NCBI RefSeq assembly: GCF_001423085.1
Contig: NZ_LMNU01000002.1
Coordinates: 1-64,000, forward strand
Direction: 5' to 3'
DNA length: 64,000 bases
From: Methylobacterium sp. Leaf125
Lineage (GTDB): Bacteria > Pseudomonadota > Alphaproteobacteria > Rhizobiales > Beijerinckiaceae
The notes under the pieces were generated by a model, which was given only the letters and a program-made list of their open reading frames with translations, made no database searches and was not told where the DNA came from. Made by a program: the position numbers and the translations under genes. Shown here piece after piece: positions 45,522 to 54,623 of the stretch (positions within the stretch are counted from its first letter, which is position 1; every line of letters begins with the position of its first letter).

Positions 45522-46733
45522 TCAGCGCATCAGGCTCGGGGCGCCGAGGCGGGGCAGCACGCCCTCGCGCATGACGACGCGACGCAACGGGCCGATCGTC
45601 GTCATGGCGAGGAGACCGAGGCCGCGCAGGGCGTCCACCGGCAGGAGGTCGGCGAGCAGGCTGCGGTTGAGCGCATCGACCGCGGTCGACCGCAAGCGCG
45701 CGTCGAGGTCGCGCCCGCGGGCGAAGCCGGCCAGCGCCGCGCGCGAACCCGGGTCGCGCCCATCGGACACCGCGCGCATCACCGCATCCCGCAGGGACGC
45801 GGCGTCGCGCAGGCCGAGGTTCAATCCTTGCGCGCCGATGGGCGGGAAGACATGGGCGGCCTCGCCGATCAGGGCGAGGCGGGCCGCGACCGGGCTCGGC
45901 ACCGACAGGCCCCGCATCGGCACGAGGCCGCGCGGCCCGTCGACGCGCATCGCCCCCAGCATCGCCTGGGCCTGGTGCTCGACCGCCCGGGCCAGGGCCG
46001 CGTCGTCGAGAGCGGCCAAGCGCTTGGCCGGGCTCTCGCCCATCACCCAGACGAGGCTGGAGCGGAGCCCGCCGGGCAGGGGCACCAGGGTGAACGGCCC
46101 CTGCCGGGTGTGGAACTCGGTGGAGACGTCGCGGTGGGGCCGCGTGTGGGCGAGAATCGTCGTGATGGCGCTCTGCGGGTAGGACCAGGTGCGGGGCAGG
46201 ATGCCGGCGGCCTCGCGCAGCTTCGAGCGGGCGCCGTCCGCCCCGGCCACGAGCCGGGCCGACAGGGTGGCCCCTCCGGCCAGCGTGATCGTGGCGGCGT
46301 CGGCGCCGGCCGCGAAACCCGCGGCATCCTCTTCGAACAGGGTCAGGTGGGCCGCCGCCCGGGCCTCGGCGCGCAGGCCCTCGACGAGGCGGGCGCTCTC
46401 GACGTTCCAGCCGAAGGCGTCGAGGCCGATCTCGGTGGCGACGAAGCGGGCCGGGGGCGGGCGGAACAGGCTGCCGGTGTCGTCGACGATGTGGAGTTCG
46501 GCCAGGGGGCTCGCCTCGGGCGCGATCGCGGCCCAGACCCCGAGGGCACCGAGGAAGCGCACCGAGCCGTCGAGGAGCGCCACCGTGCGCCCGTCGGCCA
46601 CGGGGGCGTGCCGGCCCACCAGGGCGGTGTCGACGCCTTCGCGGGCGAGCGCCAGGGCGAGACTCAGGCCCGCCGCGCCGGCACCGACCACGGCGACTGC
46701 GAAGGTCTCGGATTTCGGAGGAAGTGTCGCCAC
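45522..46733 (-). CDS. UbiH/UbiF/COQ6-family FAD-dependent hydroxylase
   Basis: A 403-residue flavoprotein monooxygenase. The FAD motifs are clear: VVGAGAAGLSLALALAREG (GxGxxG), the NAD(P)H/FAD-associated DG motif in VAGADGARSKLREAAG, and the second FAD motif LIGEAAHVFPPIGAQGLNLGLRDA, the UbiH-type signature. The family hydroxylates the aromatic ring during ubiquinone synthesis; which position (C5, C6 or C1) cannot be told from sequence, so no symbol is given. The length is normal. The stop is immediately adjacent to that of the patatin gene on the other strand. Confidence 0.88.
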   Translation of the reverse strand: MATLPPKSETFAVAVVGAGAAGLSLALALAREGVDTALVGRHAPVADGRTVALLDGSVRFLGALGVWAAIAPEASPLAELHIVDDTGSLFRPPPARFVATEIGLDAFGWNVESARLVEGLRAEARAAAHLTLFEEDAAGFAAGADAATITLAGGATLSARLVAGADGARSKLREAAGILPRTWSYPQSAITTILAHTRPHRDVSTEFHTRQGPFTLVPLPGGLRSSLVWVMGESPAKRLAALDDAALARAVEHQAQAMLGAMRVDGPRGLVPMRGLSVPSPVAARLALIGEAAHVFPPIGAQGLNLGLRDAASLRDAVMRAVSDGRDPGSRAALAGFARGRDLDARLRSTAVDALNRSLLADLLPVDALRGLGLLAMTTIGPLRRVVMREGVLPRLGAPSLMR

Positions 46734-46919
46734 GGGCTCGCGGTCTCCTGAACGGCCTCGGGCCCGTCGCCTGTGCAGGCCGACGCGCCCCCGTAAAACC
46801 TAACGCTAACAGGGGCGTGTCACCCCGTCGGTCAAGGCCGCGATGGTGCCGCAGGGGCGAGGCTTGTAGCATCCGGTGCAAGGCCGTGGACATCGGCCGC
46901 CCGGAGGACGCCCGTTCCC

Positions 46920-48311
46920 ATGAGCCTGTTCATCGCGCTGCTGGCGCTCGGATTCCTGATGTTCGTCGCCTATCGCGGCTTCAGCGTCATCCTGTTCGCG
47001 CCGGTGGCGGCCCTGCTGGCAGTGCTGCTCACCGATCCCGCGGCGGTGCTGCCGGTCTTCTCCGGCCTGTTCATGGAGAAGATGGTCGGCTTCGTGAAGC
47101 TGTACTTCCCGGTGTTCCTGCTCGGCGCGGTGTTCGGCAAGGTCATCGAGATGTCGGGCTTTTCCCGCTCCATCGTGACCGCCGTGATCGAGCTGGTGGG
47201 CGCCCGGCGGGCGGTGCTCTCCATCGTGCTGGTGTGCAACCTGCTCACCTACGGGGGCGTCTCGCTCTTCGTGGTGGTGTTCGCGGTCTATCCCTTCGCG
47301 GCAGAGGCCTTCCGCCTCAGCGACATCCCCAAGCGCCTGATCCCCGGCACCATCGCGCTCGGCGCCTTCTCCTACACGATGGACGCGCTGCCCGGCACGC
47401 CGCAGATCCAGAACATCATCCCCACCACCTTCTTCGGCACCAACACCTGGGCCGCCCCCTGGCTCGGGCTGATCGGCGCGGCCTTCATCCTGGTCGCCGG
47501 CGTCGCCTATCTCGACCGGCGCATCGCCTCGGCCAAGCGCCGGGGCGAGGGCTACGGCACCGGCCACAGCAACGAGCCGCAGGTGATGGACGCGGCCGCC
47601 CGCGCCCACCCGGCCATCGCCCTCCTGCCGCTGATCGTGGTCGGCCTGTCGAACCTCGCCTTCACGGCCGCGATCCCGCGCCTCTACGGCGCCAAGGCCG
47701 AGACGGTGCTGGCCGGCCTCGACAAGCCCATCGTCACCGCGGTCTCCTCCGTGACCGCGATCTGGGCCGTGGAGCTGGCCCTGCTCGCCGGCATCCTCAC
47801 GGTGCTGGTCTTCGCCTGGCGCCCCGTCTCCCAGGGCTTCGCCGAGGGCAGCCGCGCCGCGGTGGCGGGCTCGCTGCTGGCGGCGATGAACACCGCCTCC
47901 GAATACGGCTTTGGCGCGGTCATCGCGGCCCTTCCGGGCTTCCTCGTCATCCGCGACGCCCTCTCGGCGATCCCGAACCCCCTGGTCAACGAGGCCGTGA
48001 CCGTGACGGCGCTGGCGGGCATCACCGGGTCGGCCTCCGGCGGCATGAGCATCGCGCTGGCGGCCATGTCCTCCACCTTCATCGCGGCGGCGCAGGCCGC
48101 CAACATCCCCATGGAGGTGCTGCACCGGGTCGCCGCCATGGCGAGCGGCGGCATGGACACCCTGCCGCACAACGGCGCGGTCATCACCCTGCTGTCGGTG
48201 ACGGGCCTGACCCACCGGCAGGCCTATGCCGACGTCTTCGCCATCACGCTCCTGAAGACCGTGGCGGTGTTCCTGGTGATCGGTGTCTACTACCTCACCG
48301 GCATCGTGTGA
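46920..48311 (+). CDS. GntP-family permease
   Basis: A 463-residue inner-membrane transporter with about twelve hydrophobic segments and the GntP pattern: GKVIEMSGFSRSIVTAVIE, then LLTYGGVSLFVVVFAVYPFA, DALPGTPQIQNIIPTTFFGT, and a C-terminal GITGSASGGMSIAL with LPHNGAVITLLSVTGL. GntP proteins are proton symporters for gluconate and other hydroxy-acids or organic acids; the substrate here is unknown and no catabolic gene is adjacent. GGAGG lies about 12 bases before the ATG. Confidence 0.88.
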   Translation: MSLFIALLALGFLMFVAYRGFSVILFAPVAALLAVLLTDPAAVLPVFSGLFMEKMVGFVKLYFPVFLLGAVFGKVIEMSGFSRSIVTAVIELVGARRAVLSIVLVCNLLTYGGVSLFVVVFAVYPFAAEAFRLSDIPKRLIPGTIALGAFSYTMDALPGTPQIQNIIPTTFFGTNTWAAPWLGLIGAAFILVAGVAYLDRRIASAKRRGEGYGTGHSNEPQVMDAAARAHPAIALLPLIVVGLSNLAFTAAIPRLYGAKAETVLAGLDKPIVTAVSSVTAIWAVELALLAGILTVLVFAWRPVSQGFAEGSRAAVAGSLLAAMNTASEYGFGAVIAALPGFLVIRDALSAIPNPLVNEAVTVTALAGITGSASGGMSIALAAMSSTFIAAAQAANIPMEVLHRVAAMASGGMDTLPHNGAVITLLSVTGLTHRQAYADVFAITLLKTVAVFLVIGVYYLTGIV

Positions 48312-48314
48312 GCC

Positions 48315-48611
48315 TCAACCCGCCGCGCCCGAACCGGCGTCGCCTCCGGTTCCCCCAGGCCCGGAGGATCGCTCCGATCCGGCGCGCACCGGGGTCTCCT
48401 CCGGCGCCACGAGCCGCAGGGTGAGCTGGGTGAAGGGCCGGATGTCCCAGGCCGGGCCGGCATGGAACATCATCACCACGGGCCGGCGCGCCAGGACCCG
48501 GAACTCCGGCAGCCCCGCATCCGGGCGCAGGATCGTGCCCGGCTGGACCGCGGGGTCGTAGCCGGCGGGCCGGATCCACACGATCTCATCCATCCGCCGA
48601 TCCGCCCTCAT
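48315..48611 (-). CDS. Hypothetical protein, 98 aa
   Basis: A small protein of unknown function; ATG starts at 48611 or 48593 are possible. The segment MDEIVWIRPAGYDPAV, then an RRPVVMMFHAGPAWDIRPF-like block, reads like an ordinary soluble domain with Trp and Phe residues, not a random GC-rich frame. The last 25 residues are Gly/Ser/Pro-rich. It is convergent with the permease gene at a distance of three bases. Confidence 0.55.
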   Translation of the reverse strand: MRADRRMDEIVWIRPAGYDPAVQPGTILRPDAGLPEFRVLARRPVVMMFHAGPAWDIRPFTQLTLRLVAPEETPVRAGSERSSGPGGTGGDAGSGAAG

Positions 48612-48934
48612 AGTCGTGTCGCCCCGGCCGGACCGAGTCGGCGCTCTCCGGGTCCAAGCCCCGGCAGCGCGACGCGGACCGGATCATTAACCTGCGTTAA
48701 TCACGGGGCCGCCGCGGACGCAATCCGGTCGCCCCCGCCGCCCGGAGGCGCCAGCCCCGTGCGCGGGCACACATGGGTCCGCGGGGGTGGCACATGGGCC
48801 AGCAGGGGAGGGATGCGAGCCTTGCGCCATTGCCGGCGGGCCGGGACCGTCTATGTCGCAGTCATCGCGGCCGGTGGCGTCGCATCCGTCCCGCCGAAGA
48901 TCCGCACTGAAGACCCACACTGAGGAACGACACG
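48612..48934. other. Intergenic region upstream of qor with a 16-bp AT palindrome
   Basis: About 320 bp. The inverted repeat ATTAAC-CTGC-GTTAAT (48686-48701) is rare for this GC content and could be an operator, either for the small minus-strand gene 75 bp away or for qor. It resembles a CtrA box but has N6 spacing. No gene is seen. Confidence 0.4.
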
Positions 48935-49909
48935 ATGCCGAAGGCGATCCAGGTTCACGCGTACGGCGGCCCCGAGGTGATGCGCTACGAGGACGTGGCG
49001 CTGCCGGCTCCGGGCCCCGGCCAGATCCACGTCCGCCAGACCGCCATCGGGGTGAACTTCATCGACATCTATTTTCGCTCGGGCGCCTACAAGGCACCCC
49101 AGCTGCCCTTCATCCCCGGCAAGGAGGGCGCCGGCGTGATCGTGGCCCTGGGCGAGGGCGTCACCGACTTCCGGGTCGGCGAGCGGGTCGCCTACGGCTC
49201 GGCCGCGAGCACCTACGCGGAGGAGGTGGTGATCGAGGCGAGCGCCGCCGTGCACCTCGCCGACGACGTCGACGATAAGACCGCCGCCGCGATGATGCTC
49301 AAGGGCCTCACTGCCGAGTACCTGCTGCACCGGACCTACGCGGTGAAGCCGGGCGACACCATCCTGTTTCACGCCGCTGCCGGCGGCGTCGGCCTCATCG
49401 CCTGCCAGTGGGCCAAGCATCTCGGCGCCACGGTGATCGGCACCGTCGGCTCGGCGGAGAAGGCGGAGCTCGCCCGCGCCAACGGCTGCGACCACGTCAT
49501 CCTCTACCGCGACGAGGATTTTTCGGCCCGCGTCCGGGAGATCACGGGCGGCAAGGGCGTGCCGGTGGTCTATGACGGTGTCGGCAAGGATACCTTCCCG
49601 GCCTCCCTCGACTGCATCAGCCCGCTGGGCCTGTTCGTCAGCTTCGGCTCGGCCTCCGGTCCGGTGGACGATTTCAGCCTGGCGCTGCTGGGCCAGAAGG
49701 GCTCGCTCTACGCCACCCGCCCCTCGCTCTTCGCCCATGCGAGCAAGCGGGAGACCCTCGATGCCATGGCCAAGAACCTGTTCTCGGTGGTGGCGAGCGG
49801 GGCGGTGAAGATCCCGGTCCACAGCACGGCCAAGCTCGCCGACGTGCAGCAGGTCCACCGGGATCTCGCCGCCCGCAAGACCACCGGCGCCACGGTGATG
49901 ATCCCGTGA
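48935..49909 (+). CDS. qor: NADPH:quinone oxidoreductase (Qor type)
   Basis: A 324-residue zinc-independent medium-chain dehydrogenase that reduces quinones with NADPH. The Qor signature is clear: MPKAIQVHAYGGPEVMRYED, IGVNFIDIYFRSG, PGKEGAGVIVALGEGV, the Rossmann motif HAAAGGVGLIACQWAK, and YDGVGKDTF. The length is typical. TGAGGAAC is placed before the start. pncA follows 28 bp later on the same strand, so the two may be co-transcribed. Confidence 0.93.
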   Translation: MPKAIQVHAYGGPEVMRYEDVALPAPGPGQIHVRQTAIGVNFIDIYFRSGAYKAPQLPFIPGKEGAGVIVALGEGVTDFRVGERVAYGSAASTYAEEVVIEASAAVHLADDVDDKTAAAMMLKGLTAEYLLHRTYAVKPGDTILFHAAAGGVGLIACQWAKHLGATVIGTVGSAEKAELARANGCDHVILYRDEDFSARVREITGGKGVPVVYDGVGKDTFPASLDCISPLGLFVSFGSASGPVDDFSLALLGQKGSLYATRPSLFAHASKRETLDAMAKNLFSVVASGAVKIPVHSTAKLADVQQVHRDLAARKTTGATVMIP

Positions 49910-49937
49910 TCCGGCTTTCCCGGGATCGGAGGATCGC

Positions 49938-50570
49938 GTGACTCCGGAAGCCCGGGACGTCCTCCTCGTCATCGACGTGCAGGTGGACTTCCTGCCCGGG
50001 GGGACGCTCGCCGTGCCCAAGGGCGACGCCGTGGTCGGGCCGGTGAACCGCCTCCTCGGCCTGTTCCCGCACGCGGTGCTGACGCAGGACTGGCACCCGC
50101 CGGGGCACGTCTCGTTCGCGAGCAGCCATCCCGGCCGGGCGCCCTTCGACACCGTAGCGCTGGCCTATGGCCCGCAGATGCTGTGGCCGGAGCATTGCGT
50201 GCAGGGCAGCGCCGGGGCCGCCCTCGCCCCCGGCCTCGCGGCGGACCGCGCCGAGCTGGTGATCCGCAAGGGCCACCATCCAGGGGTCGACAGCTACTCG
50301 GCCTTCCTGGAGGCGGACCGCCGCACGCCCACGGGGCTGGCCGGCTACCTGCGCGAGCGCGGCTTCACGCGGGTGGTCCTGTGCGGCCTCGCCACGGATC
50401 ATTGCGTGGCCTGGAGCGCCCGCGATGCGCGGGCGGCCGGTCTCGAGGCCCTGGTGGTCGCGGACGCCGTGCGGGGCATCGACCGGGACGGCTCGGTGGA
50501 AAGGGCCTGGGGCGACATGGCGGCGGCCGGAGTCGGGCGGATCATGAGCGGGGCGATCGGGGGCGGGTAG
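49938..50570 (+). CDS. pncA: Nicotinamidase PncA
   Basis: A 210-residue cytoplasmic amidohydrolase converting nicotinamide to nicotinate in NAD salvage. The GTG at 49938 has GGAGG seven bases upstream. The catalytic triad is visible: Asp in LLVIDVQVDFLPGG, Lys in VIRKGHHPGVDSYSAF and Cys in CGLATDHCVAWSA. Metal ligands lie in DWHPPGHVSF. The length is normal. A hairpin follows 46 bp after the stop. Confidence 0.95.
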   Translation: MTPEARDVLLVIDVQVDFLPGGTLAVPKGDAVVGPVNRLLGLFPHAVLTQDWHPPGHVSFASSHPGRAPFDTVALAYGPQMLWPEHCVQGSAGAALAPGLAADRAELVIRKGHHPGVDSYSAFLEADRRTPTGLAGYLRERGFTRVVLCGLATDHCVAWSARDARAAGLEALVVADAVRGIDRDGSVERAWGDMAAAGVGRIMSGAIGGG

Positions 50571-50616
50571 GCTTACGAGCCCGTCTCTCGGCCGTGCTGC
50601 CCTGTCCGAACAAGAC

Positions 50617-50648
50617 GCGCTGCCCTCTCCCTTGCGACAGGGCAGCGC
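50617..50648. terminator. Terminator-like hairpin after pncA
   Basis: A perfect 10-bp stem, GCGCTGCCCT with AGGGCAGCGC, and a 12-base loop. No T-tract follows, so termination may be weak or Rho-assisted. Confidence 0.5.
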
Positions 50649-50686
50649 CGCCGAACTGCGCTTCGGAAACGCGCTCGCAGCATCCG

Positions 50687-50799
50687 GTCATCCTCGGGAC
50701 CGCGCAGCGGAGCCCGGGATCCAGAAACCCAGGTGATGCGAGGCCTCGCACCGTCAGCGACCCCGGATTCCAGGCTCGCCCTCGGCGTCCCGGAATGAC
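50687..50799. repeat. REP/RIME-like dispersed intergenic element
   Basis: This 113-bp element starts GTCATCCTCGGGACCGCGCA and ends GGCGTCCCGGAATGAC. Its two halves are imperfect inverted copies (both contain a CGGGA(T/C)...GGATCC/GGATTCC core). The GTCATTCCGGGA-type terminus recalls short dispersed palindromic elements that I know from Bradyrhizobium and Methylobacterium genomes. The rest of the 353-bp gap (50571-50923) also looks repeat-derived and holds no gene. Confidence 0.65.
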
Positions 50800-50923
50800 G
50801 GCGCGCCACCCGAGGCGATAGACCTGCCCTCGGGGGAGAGGTGGCTCCGCTAGCCTCAATCGGCCGAGGGGCACACGACCACCCTACCGCCTCCTCACGA
50901 CGGGGAGAGAGACGCGTCGCGGT

Positions 50924-52279
50924 CTACACCGCGCTGCCATAGAGATCGTACGCGTCCGCGCGCTCGATCTTCACCGTGACGATGTCGCCCACCCGCAGGG
51001 GTCGGCGCGCCGTGATGTGAACGTTCCCGTCGATCTCGGGGGCATCGTATTTCGAGCGGCCCTTGGCGACGGTGCCATCGGCCGCGTCGATGATCACGGG
51101 CAGGCGCTTGCCGATGCGGGCCTTCTGCAGGCGGGCGGAGACGCCCTGCTGGGCTTCCATGAAGCGACGCTTGCGCTCGGCCTTGACCTCCGGGGGAACG
51201 AGGTCGCCGAGGCCGTTGGCCACGGCGCCGGCCACCGGCTCGAACTCGAAGCAGCCGACGCGCTCGAGCTTGGCCTCCCGGATCCAGGCGAGCAGCTCCT
51301 CGAACTCGGCCTCGGTCTCGCCGGGGAAGCCGACGATGAAGGTCGAGCGGATGGCAAGGTCCGGGCAGATCTCGCGCCAGCGCCGGATGCGCTCCAGCTG
51401 GCGCTCCTGGTTGCCGGGCCGGCGCATGCGCTTCAGCACCGAGGGGCTCGCGTGCTGGAGCGGCATGTCGAGGTAGGGGAGGATCTTGCCCTCCGCCATC
51501 AGGGGGATGACCTCGTCCACGTGCGGGTAGGGGTAGACGTAGTGCATCCGCACCCAGGCCCCGAGCTCGCCGAGTTCGGCGGCGAGGTCGTAGAACTTCG
51601 CCCGGACCTCGCGGTCGCGCCAGGGGCTCGTGGCGTAGCGGATGTCGACGCCGTAGGCGGATGTGTCCTGCGAGACCACGAGGAGTTCCTTGACGCCGGC
51701 CTTCACCAGCTTCTCGGCCTCGCGCAGCACGTCGCCCGCCGGGCGGCTGACCAGGTCGCCGCGCAGGGACGGGATGATGCAGAAGGTGCAGCGGTTGTTG
51801 CAGCCCTCGGAAATCTTCAGGTAGGCGTAGTGGCGCGGGGTGAGCTTCACCCCCTGCGGCGGCACCAGGTCGAGGAACGGGTCATGGGCCGGGGGCACCG
51901 CCTCGTGCACCGCCGCCACCACCGATTCGTAGGCCTGGGGGCCGGTGACCGCGAGCAGGTTCGGGTATTTCTCGCGAATCTCGTCGGGCTGGGCGCCCAT
52001 GCAGCCGGTCACGATGACCCGGCCGTTCTCCGCCATGGCCTCGCCGATGGCCGAGAGCGACTCGGCCTTGGCCGAATCGAGGAAGCCGCAGGTGTTGACG
52101 ATGACGACGTCCGCGCCGTCATGCCGCCGGGCGAGCTCGTAGCCCTCGGCGCGCAGGTGCGTGAGGATGCGCTCGGAATCCACCAGCGCCTTGGGGCAGC
52201 CGAGGGAGACGAACGAGATCTTCGGGGCGCTCTTCGGCGCCGCCTCGGCGGGGGTCGATGACAGGGGGGATGCGGTCAT
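50924..52279 (-). CDS. rimO: Ribosomal protein S12 methylthiotransferase RimO
   Basis: A 451-residue radical-SAM enzyme that adds a methylthio group to an aspartate of ribosomal protein S12. The ATG at 52279 is preferred to a frame extension at 52300. The N-terminal UPF0004 domain holds three cluster-binding cysteines ([29 protein letters not shown]). The radical-SAM core has CNNRCTFC in [20 protein letters not shown]-terminal TRAM domain ends in [15 protein letters not shown]. The sequence LGCPKAL distinguishes it from MiaB. It is separated from pabB by a divergent 269-bp region. Confidence 0.95.
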   Translation of the reverse strand: MTASPLSSTPAEAAPKSAPKISFVSLGCPKALVDSERILTHLRAEGYELARRHDGADVVIVNTCGFLDSAKAESLSAIGEAMAENGRVIVTGCMGAQPDEIREKYPNLLAVTGPQAYESVVAAVHEAVPPAHDPFLDLVPPQGVKLTPRHYAYLKISEGCNNRCTFCIIPSLRGDLVSRPAGDVLREAEKLVKAGVKELLVVSQDTSAYGVDIRYATSPWRDREVRAKFYDLAAELGELGAWVRMHYVYPYPHVDEVIPLMAEGKILPYLDMPLQHASPSVLKRMRRPGNQERQLERIRRWREICPDLAIRSTFIVGFPGETEAEFEELLAWIREAKLERVGCFEFEPVAGAVANGLGDLVPPEVKAERKRRFMEAQQGVSARLQKARIGKRLPVIIDAADGTVAKGRSKYDAPEIDGNVHITARRPLRVGDIVTVKIERADAYDLYGSAV

Positions 52280-52548
52280 GGATGCTCGTCGGGTCGGCAC
52301 GGCTGCTGGAACCGGACCGGCCGTGGAATCGGGGAAGGGCGGGACAAAGAGGTTGACAGCCCTATAACGGGATTCGCTCCGTCACGCGAGCCGCACAGGG
52401 TCGAGCCATGCGCGGATCGCGCTTTTGCCACGGCATCGCGCATGCCACCTGTGCATGATACCGCAGGCCGGGACGGATGCGTCGGCCCCCGATGCTTCGG
52501 CACACCGGGATCGTCGGTCCGTCGCCGCCCTGAAAGCTTCGAGTCGTC

Positions 52549-54006
52549 ATGTGGATTGCTGACATCCCGTTCGTCGAGCCCATCGCGGCGGCCGAGGCCC
52601 TGGCCGCCCTGCCGGGACTCGCCTTCCTCGACAGCGCCATGCACCACGACACCCTGGGGCGGACCTCGACCCTGGCGGCGGACCCGTTCGGGCGCTTCCG
52701 GTTCCGCGATGGCCAAGCCACCCTGGATGGACGCCCCGTCCCGGGCTCCGGCCTGGAGGCGCTGCGCGCCTGCCTCGCTCCCTACCGCACGGCGCGGGAC
52801 CCCGACGGCCCCGCCTTCGCGGGCGGCGCCATCGGCTACTTCGCCTACGACCTCGGCGCGACGCTGGAGCGGGTGGCCCCCCCGGCCCGGCGGACGGGCC
52901 TCTGCGACGACATCGCCTTCAACCTCTACGACACGGTGCTGAGCCTCGACCACGGCACCGGGCGCTGCCGCCTGATCGCCACGGGCTTTCCCGAGACCGA
53001 TCCGGCGGCGCGCGAGGCCCGGGCCCGGGCCCGGCTGGCCCAGTTCGCCGCATACCTGGCCGAGGCGCGGCCGAGCCCCGAGCCGGCGGCGCAGGGACCG
53101 CTCGCCTGGCGCTCGAACTTCACCCGCGCCGGCTACGAGGCGGCGGTGGAGCGGGTGCGCGACTACATCCGCGCCGGCGACATCTACCAGGCCAACATCG
53201 CCCAGCGCTTCGAGGCCGACCTGCCGGAGGGCTTCGACCCGTTCGGGCTCTACCGGCGCCTGCGCGCCACCAACCCGGCGACCTTCGGCGCCTATCTCGC
53301 CTTCGAGGACCTGCGCGTCGCCTCCAGCAGCCCGGAGCGCTTCCTCAAGCTCAGCGGGCGGGCGATCGAGACCCGGCCGATCAAGGGCACGGTGCGGCGC
53401 GTGGCCGACCCGGCCGCCGACGCGCGCTTGGGCGAGGCGCTGCAGGCCAACGCCAAGGAGCGGGCCGAGAACATCATGATCGTCGATCTCCTGCGCAACG
53501 ACCTCTCGCGCATCTGCGAGCCGCACAGCGTGCGGGTGCCGGTGCTGTGCGGCCTCGAATCCTACGCCTCGGTCCACCATCTCGTGTCGGTGGTTACCGG
53601 AACCCTGAAAGCGGACATGGACGCCCTCGACCTGATCGCCGCCACCTTCCCGGGCGGCTCGATCACCGGCGCGCCGAAGCTGCGCGCCATGGACATCATC
53701 ACGGAGATCGAGGGCGACGCGCGCGAACTCTATTGCGGCGCCATCGGCGCCCTCGACTTCAGCGGCGACCTCGACACCGCGATCGCCATCCGCACCGTGT
53801 TCATGGACCGGAACCGGGCCGTGCTGCAGGCGGGGGGCGGCGTCACCCTGCTGTCCGAGCCGGGCCCCGAATACGAGGAGACCCTGACCAAGGCCGCCCG
53901 GGTGTTCCAGGCCTTCGAACCCGAAGCCTTGGCAGCCGAGCCCGAGGCCTTGGCAGCTGAAACCGAGGTCTTGGCAGCCGAGCCCGGGGCTGGGAGGGCG
54001 CCGTGA
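52549..54006 (+). CDS. pabB: Aminodeoxychorismate synthase component I PabB
   Basis: A 485-residue cytoplasmic enzyme that, with the PabA glutaminase, converts chorismate to 4-amino-4-deoxychorismate for folate. The chorismate-binding domain shows RDYIRAGDIYQANIAQRF, SSSPERFLKL, TRPIKGTVRR (the PIKGT lysine that distinguishes PabB), AKERAENIMIVDLLRNDLSR, and FPGGSITGAPKLRAM. The C-terminus carries three 21-bp tandem units (53920-53982) encoding EALAAEP-type heptads beyond the enzyme core. The stop overlaps the pabA start by four bases. It is the first gene of pabB-pabA-pabC. Confidence 0.94.
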   Translation: MWIADIPFVEPIAAAEALAALPGLAFLDSAMHHDTLGRTSTLAADPFGRFRFRDGQATLDGRPVPGSGLEALRACLAPYRTARDPDGPAFAGGAIGYFAYDLGATLERVAPPARRTGLCDDIAFNLYDTVLSLDHGTGRCRLIATGFPETDPAAREARARARLAQFAAYLAEARPSPEPAAQGPLAWRSNFTRAGYEAAVERVRDYIRAGDIYQANIAQRFEADLPEGFDPFGLYRRLRATNPATFGAYLAFEDLRVASSSPERFLKLSGRAIETRPIKGTVRRVADPAADARLGEALQANAKERAENIMIVDLLRNDLSRICEPHSVRVPVLCGLESYASVHHLVSVVTGTLKADMDALDLIAATFPGGSITGAPKLRAMDIITEIEGDARELYCGAIGALDFSGDLDTAIAIRTVFMDRNRAVLQAGGGVTLLSEPGPEYEETLTKAARVFQAFEPEALAAEPEALAAETEVLAAEPGAGRAP

Positions 54007-54623
54007 TCCTCGTCATCGACAACTACGACAGCTTCGTCTTCAACGTGGTGCGCTACTTCGAGGAGCTGGGCGAGACCGTGCGGGTGGCGCGCAACGACGC
54101 CCTCGACGTCGCCGGCATCCGCGCCCTGGAGCCCGAGGCGATCGTGATCTCGCCCGGTCCCTGCACCCCGGCGGAGGCCGGCATCTCGCTCCCCGCCATC
54201 CGGGAGCTCTCCGGCGCGGTGCCGCTGCTCGGCGTCTGCCTCGGCCACCAGGCCATCGGCGCGGCCTTCGGCGGCCGGGTCGCGCGGGCCGGGCGCCCGC
54301 TGCACGGGCAGGCCACGCCGATCCGCCACGACGGGGCCGGGCTCTTCGCCGGCCTGCCCGACCCGATGCAGGTCGGTCGCTACCACTCGCTCATCGTGGC
54401 GCCCGAACCCGGCATGGCCGACCGCCTCAGCGTCGACGCGGTCTCCCCCGAGGGAGAGGTGATGGCCCTGTCGCACCGGAGCCACCCGACCTGGGGCGTG
54501 CAGTTCCACCCGGAATCGGTGCTCACCGAGAACGGTCACGCCGTCTTCGCCAACTTCCTGCGCCTCGCCCGCGACTGGCGCGCCGACCATGCCCTGCCGG
54601 CCCAGACCGATGCTGTGGTTTGA
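54003..54623 (+). CDS. pabA: Aminodeoxychorismate/anthranilate synthase glutaminase PabA/TrpG
   Basis: A 206-residue class-I glutamine amidotransferase supplying ammonia to PabB. A GTG start overlaps the pabB stop (GTGA). Motifs: ILVIDNYDSFVFNVV, SPGPCTPAEAGIS, the nucleophile Cys79 in LLGVCLGHQAIG, and the catalytic His-Glu in GVQFHPESVLTENG. The position between pabB and pabC indicates folate rather than tryptophan synthesis, though TrpG-like enzymes can serve both. Confidence 0.94.
   Translation: MILVIDNYDSFVFNVVRYFEELGETVRVARNDALDVAGIRALEPEAIVISPGPCTPAEAGISLPAIRELSGAVPLLGVCLGHQAIGAAFGGRVARAGRPLHGQATPIRHDGAGLFAGLPDPMQVGRYHSLIVAPEPGMADRLSVDAVSPEGEVMALSHRSHPTWGVQFHPESVLTENGHAVFANFLRLARDWRADHALPAQTDAVV

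Noticed and set aside
50571..50923. Minus- and plus-strand small genes between pncA and rimO
   Set aside because: The region is made of a hairpin and a dispersed palindromic element; frames are incidental.
52353..52368. TTGACA and TATAAC as a promoter for pabB
   Set aside because: The two hexamers are only four bases apart, far from the 16-18 bp needed.
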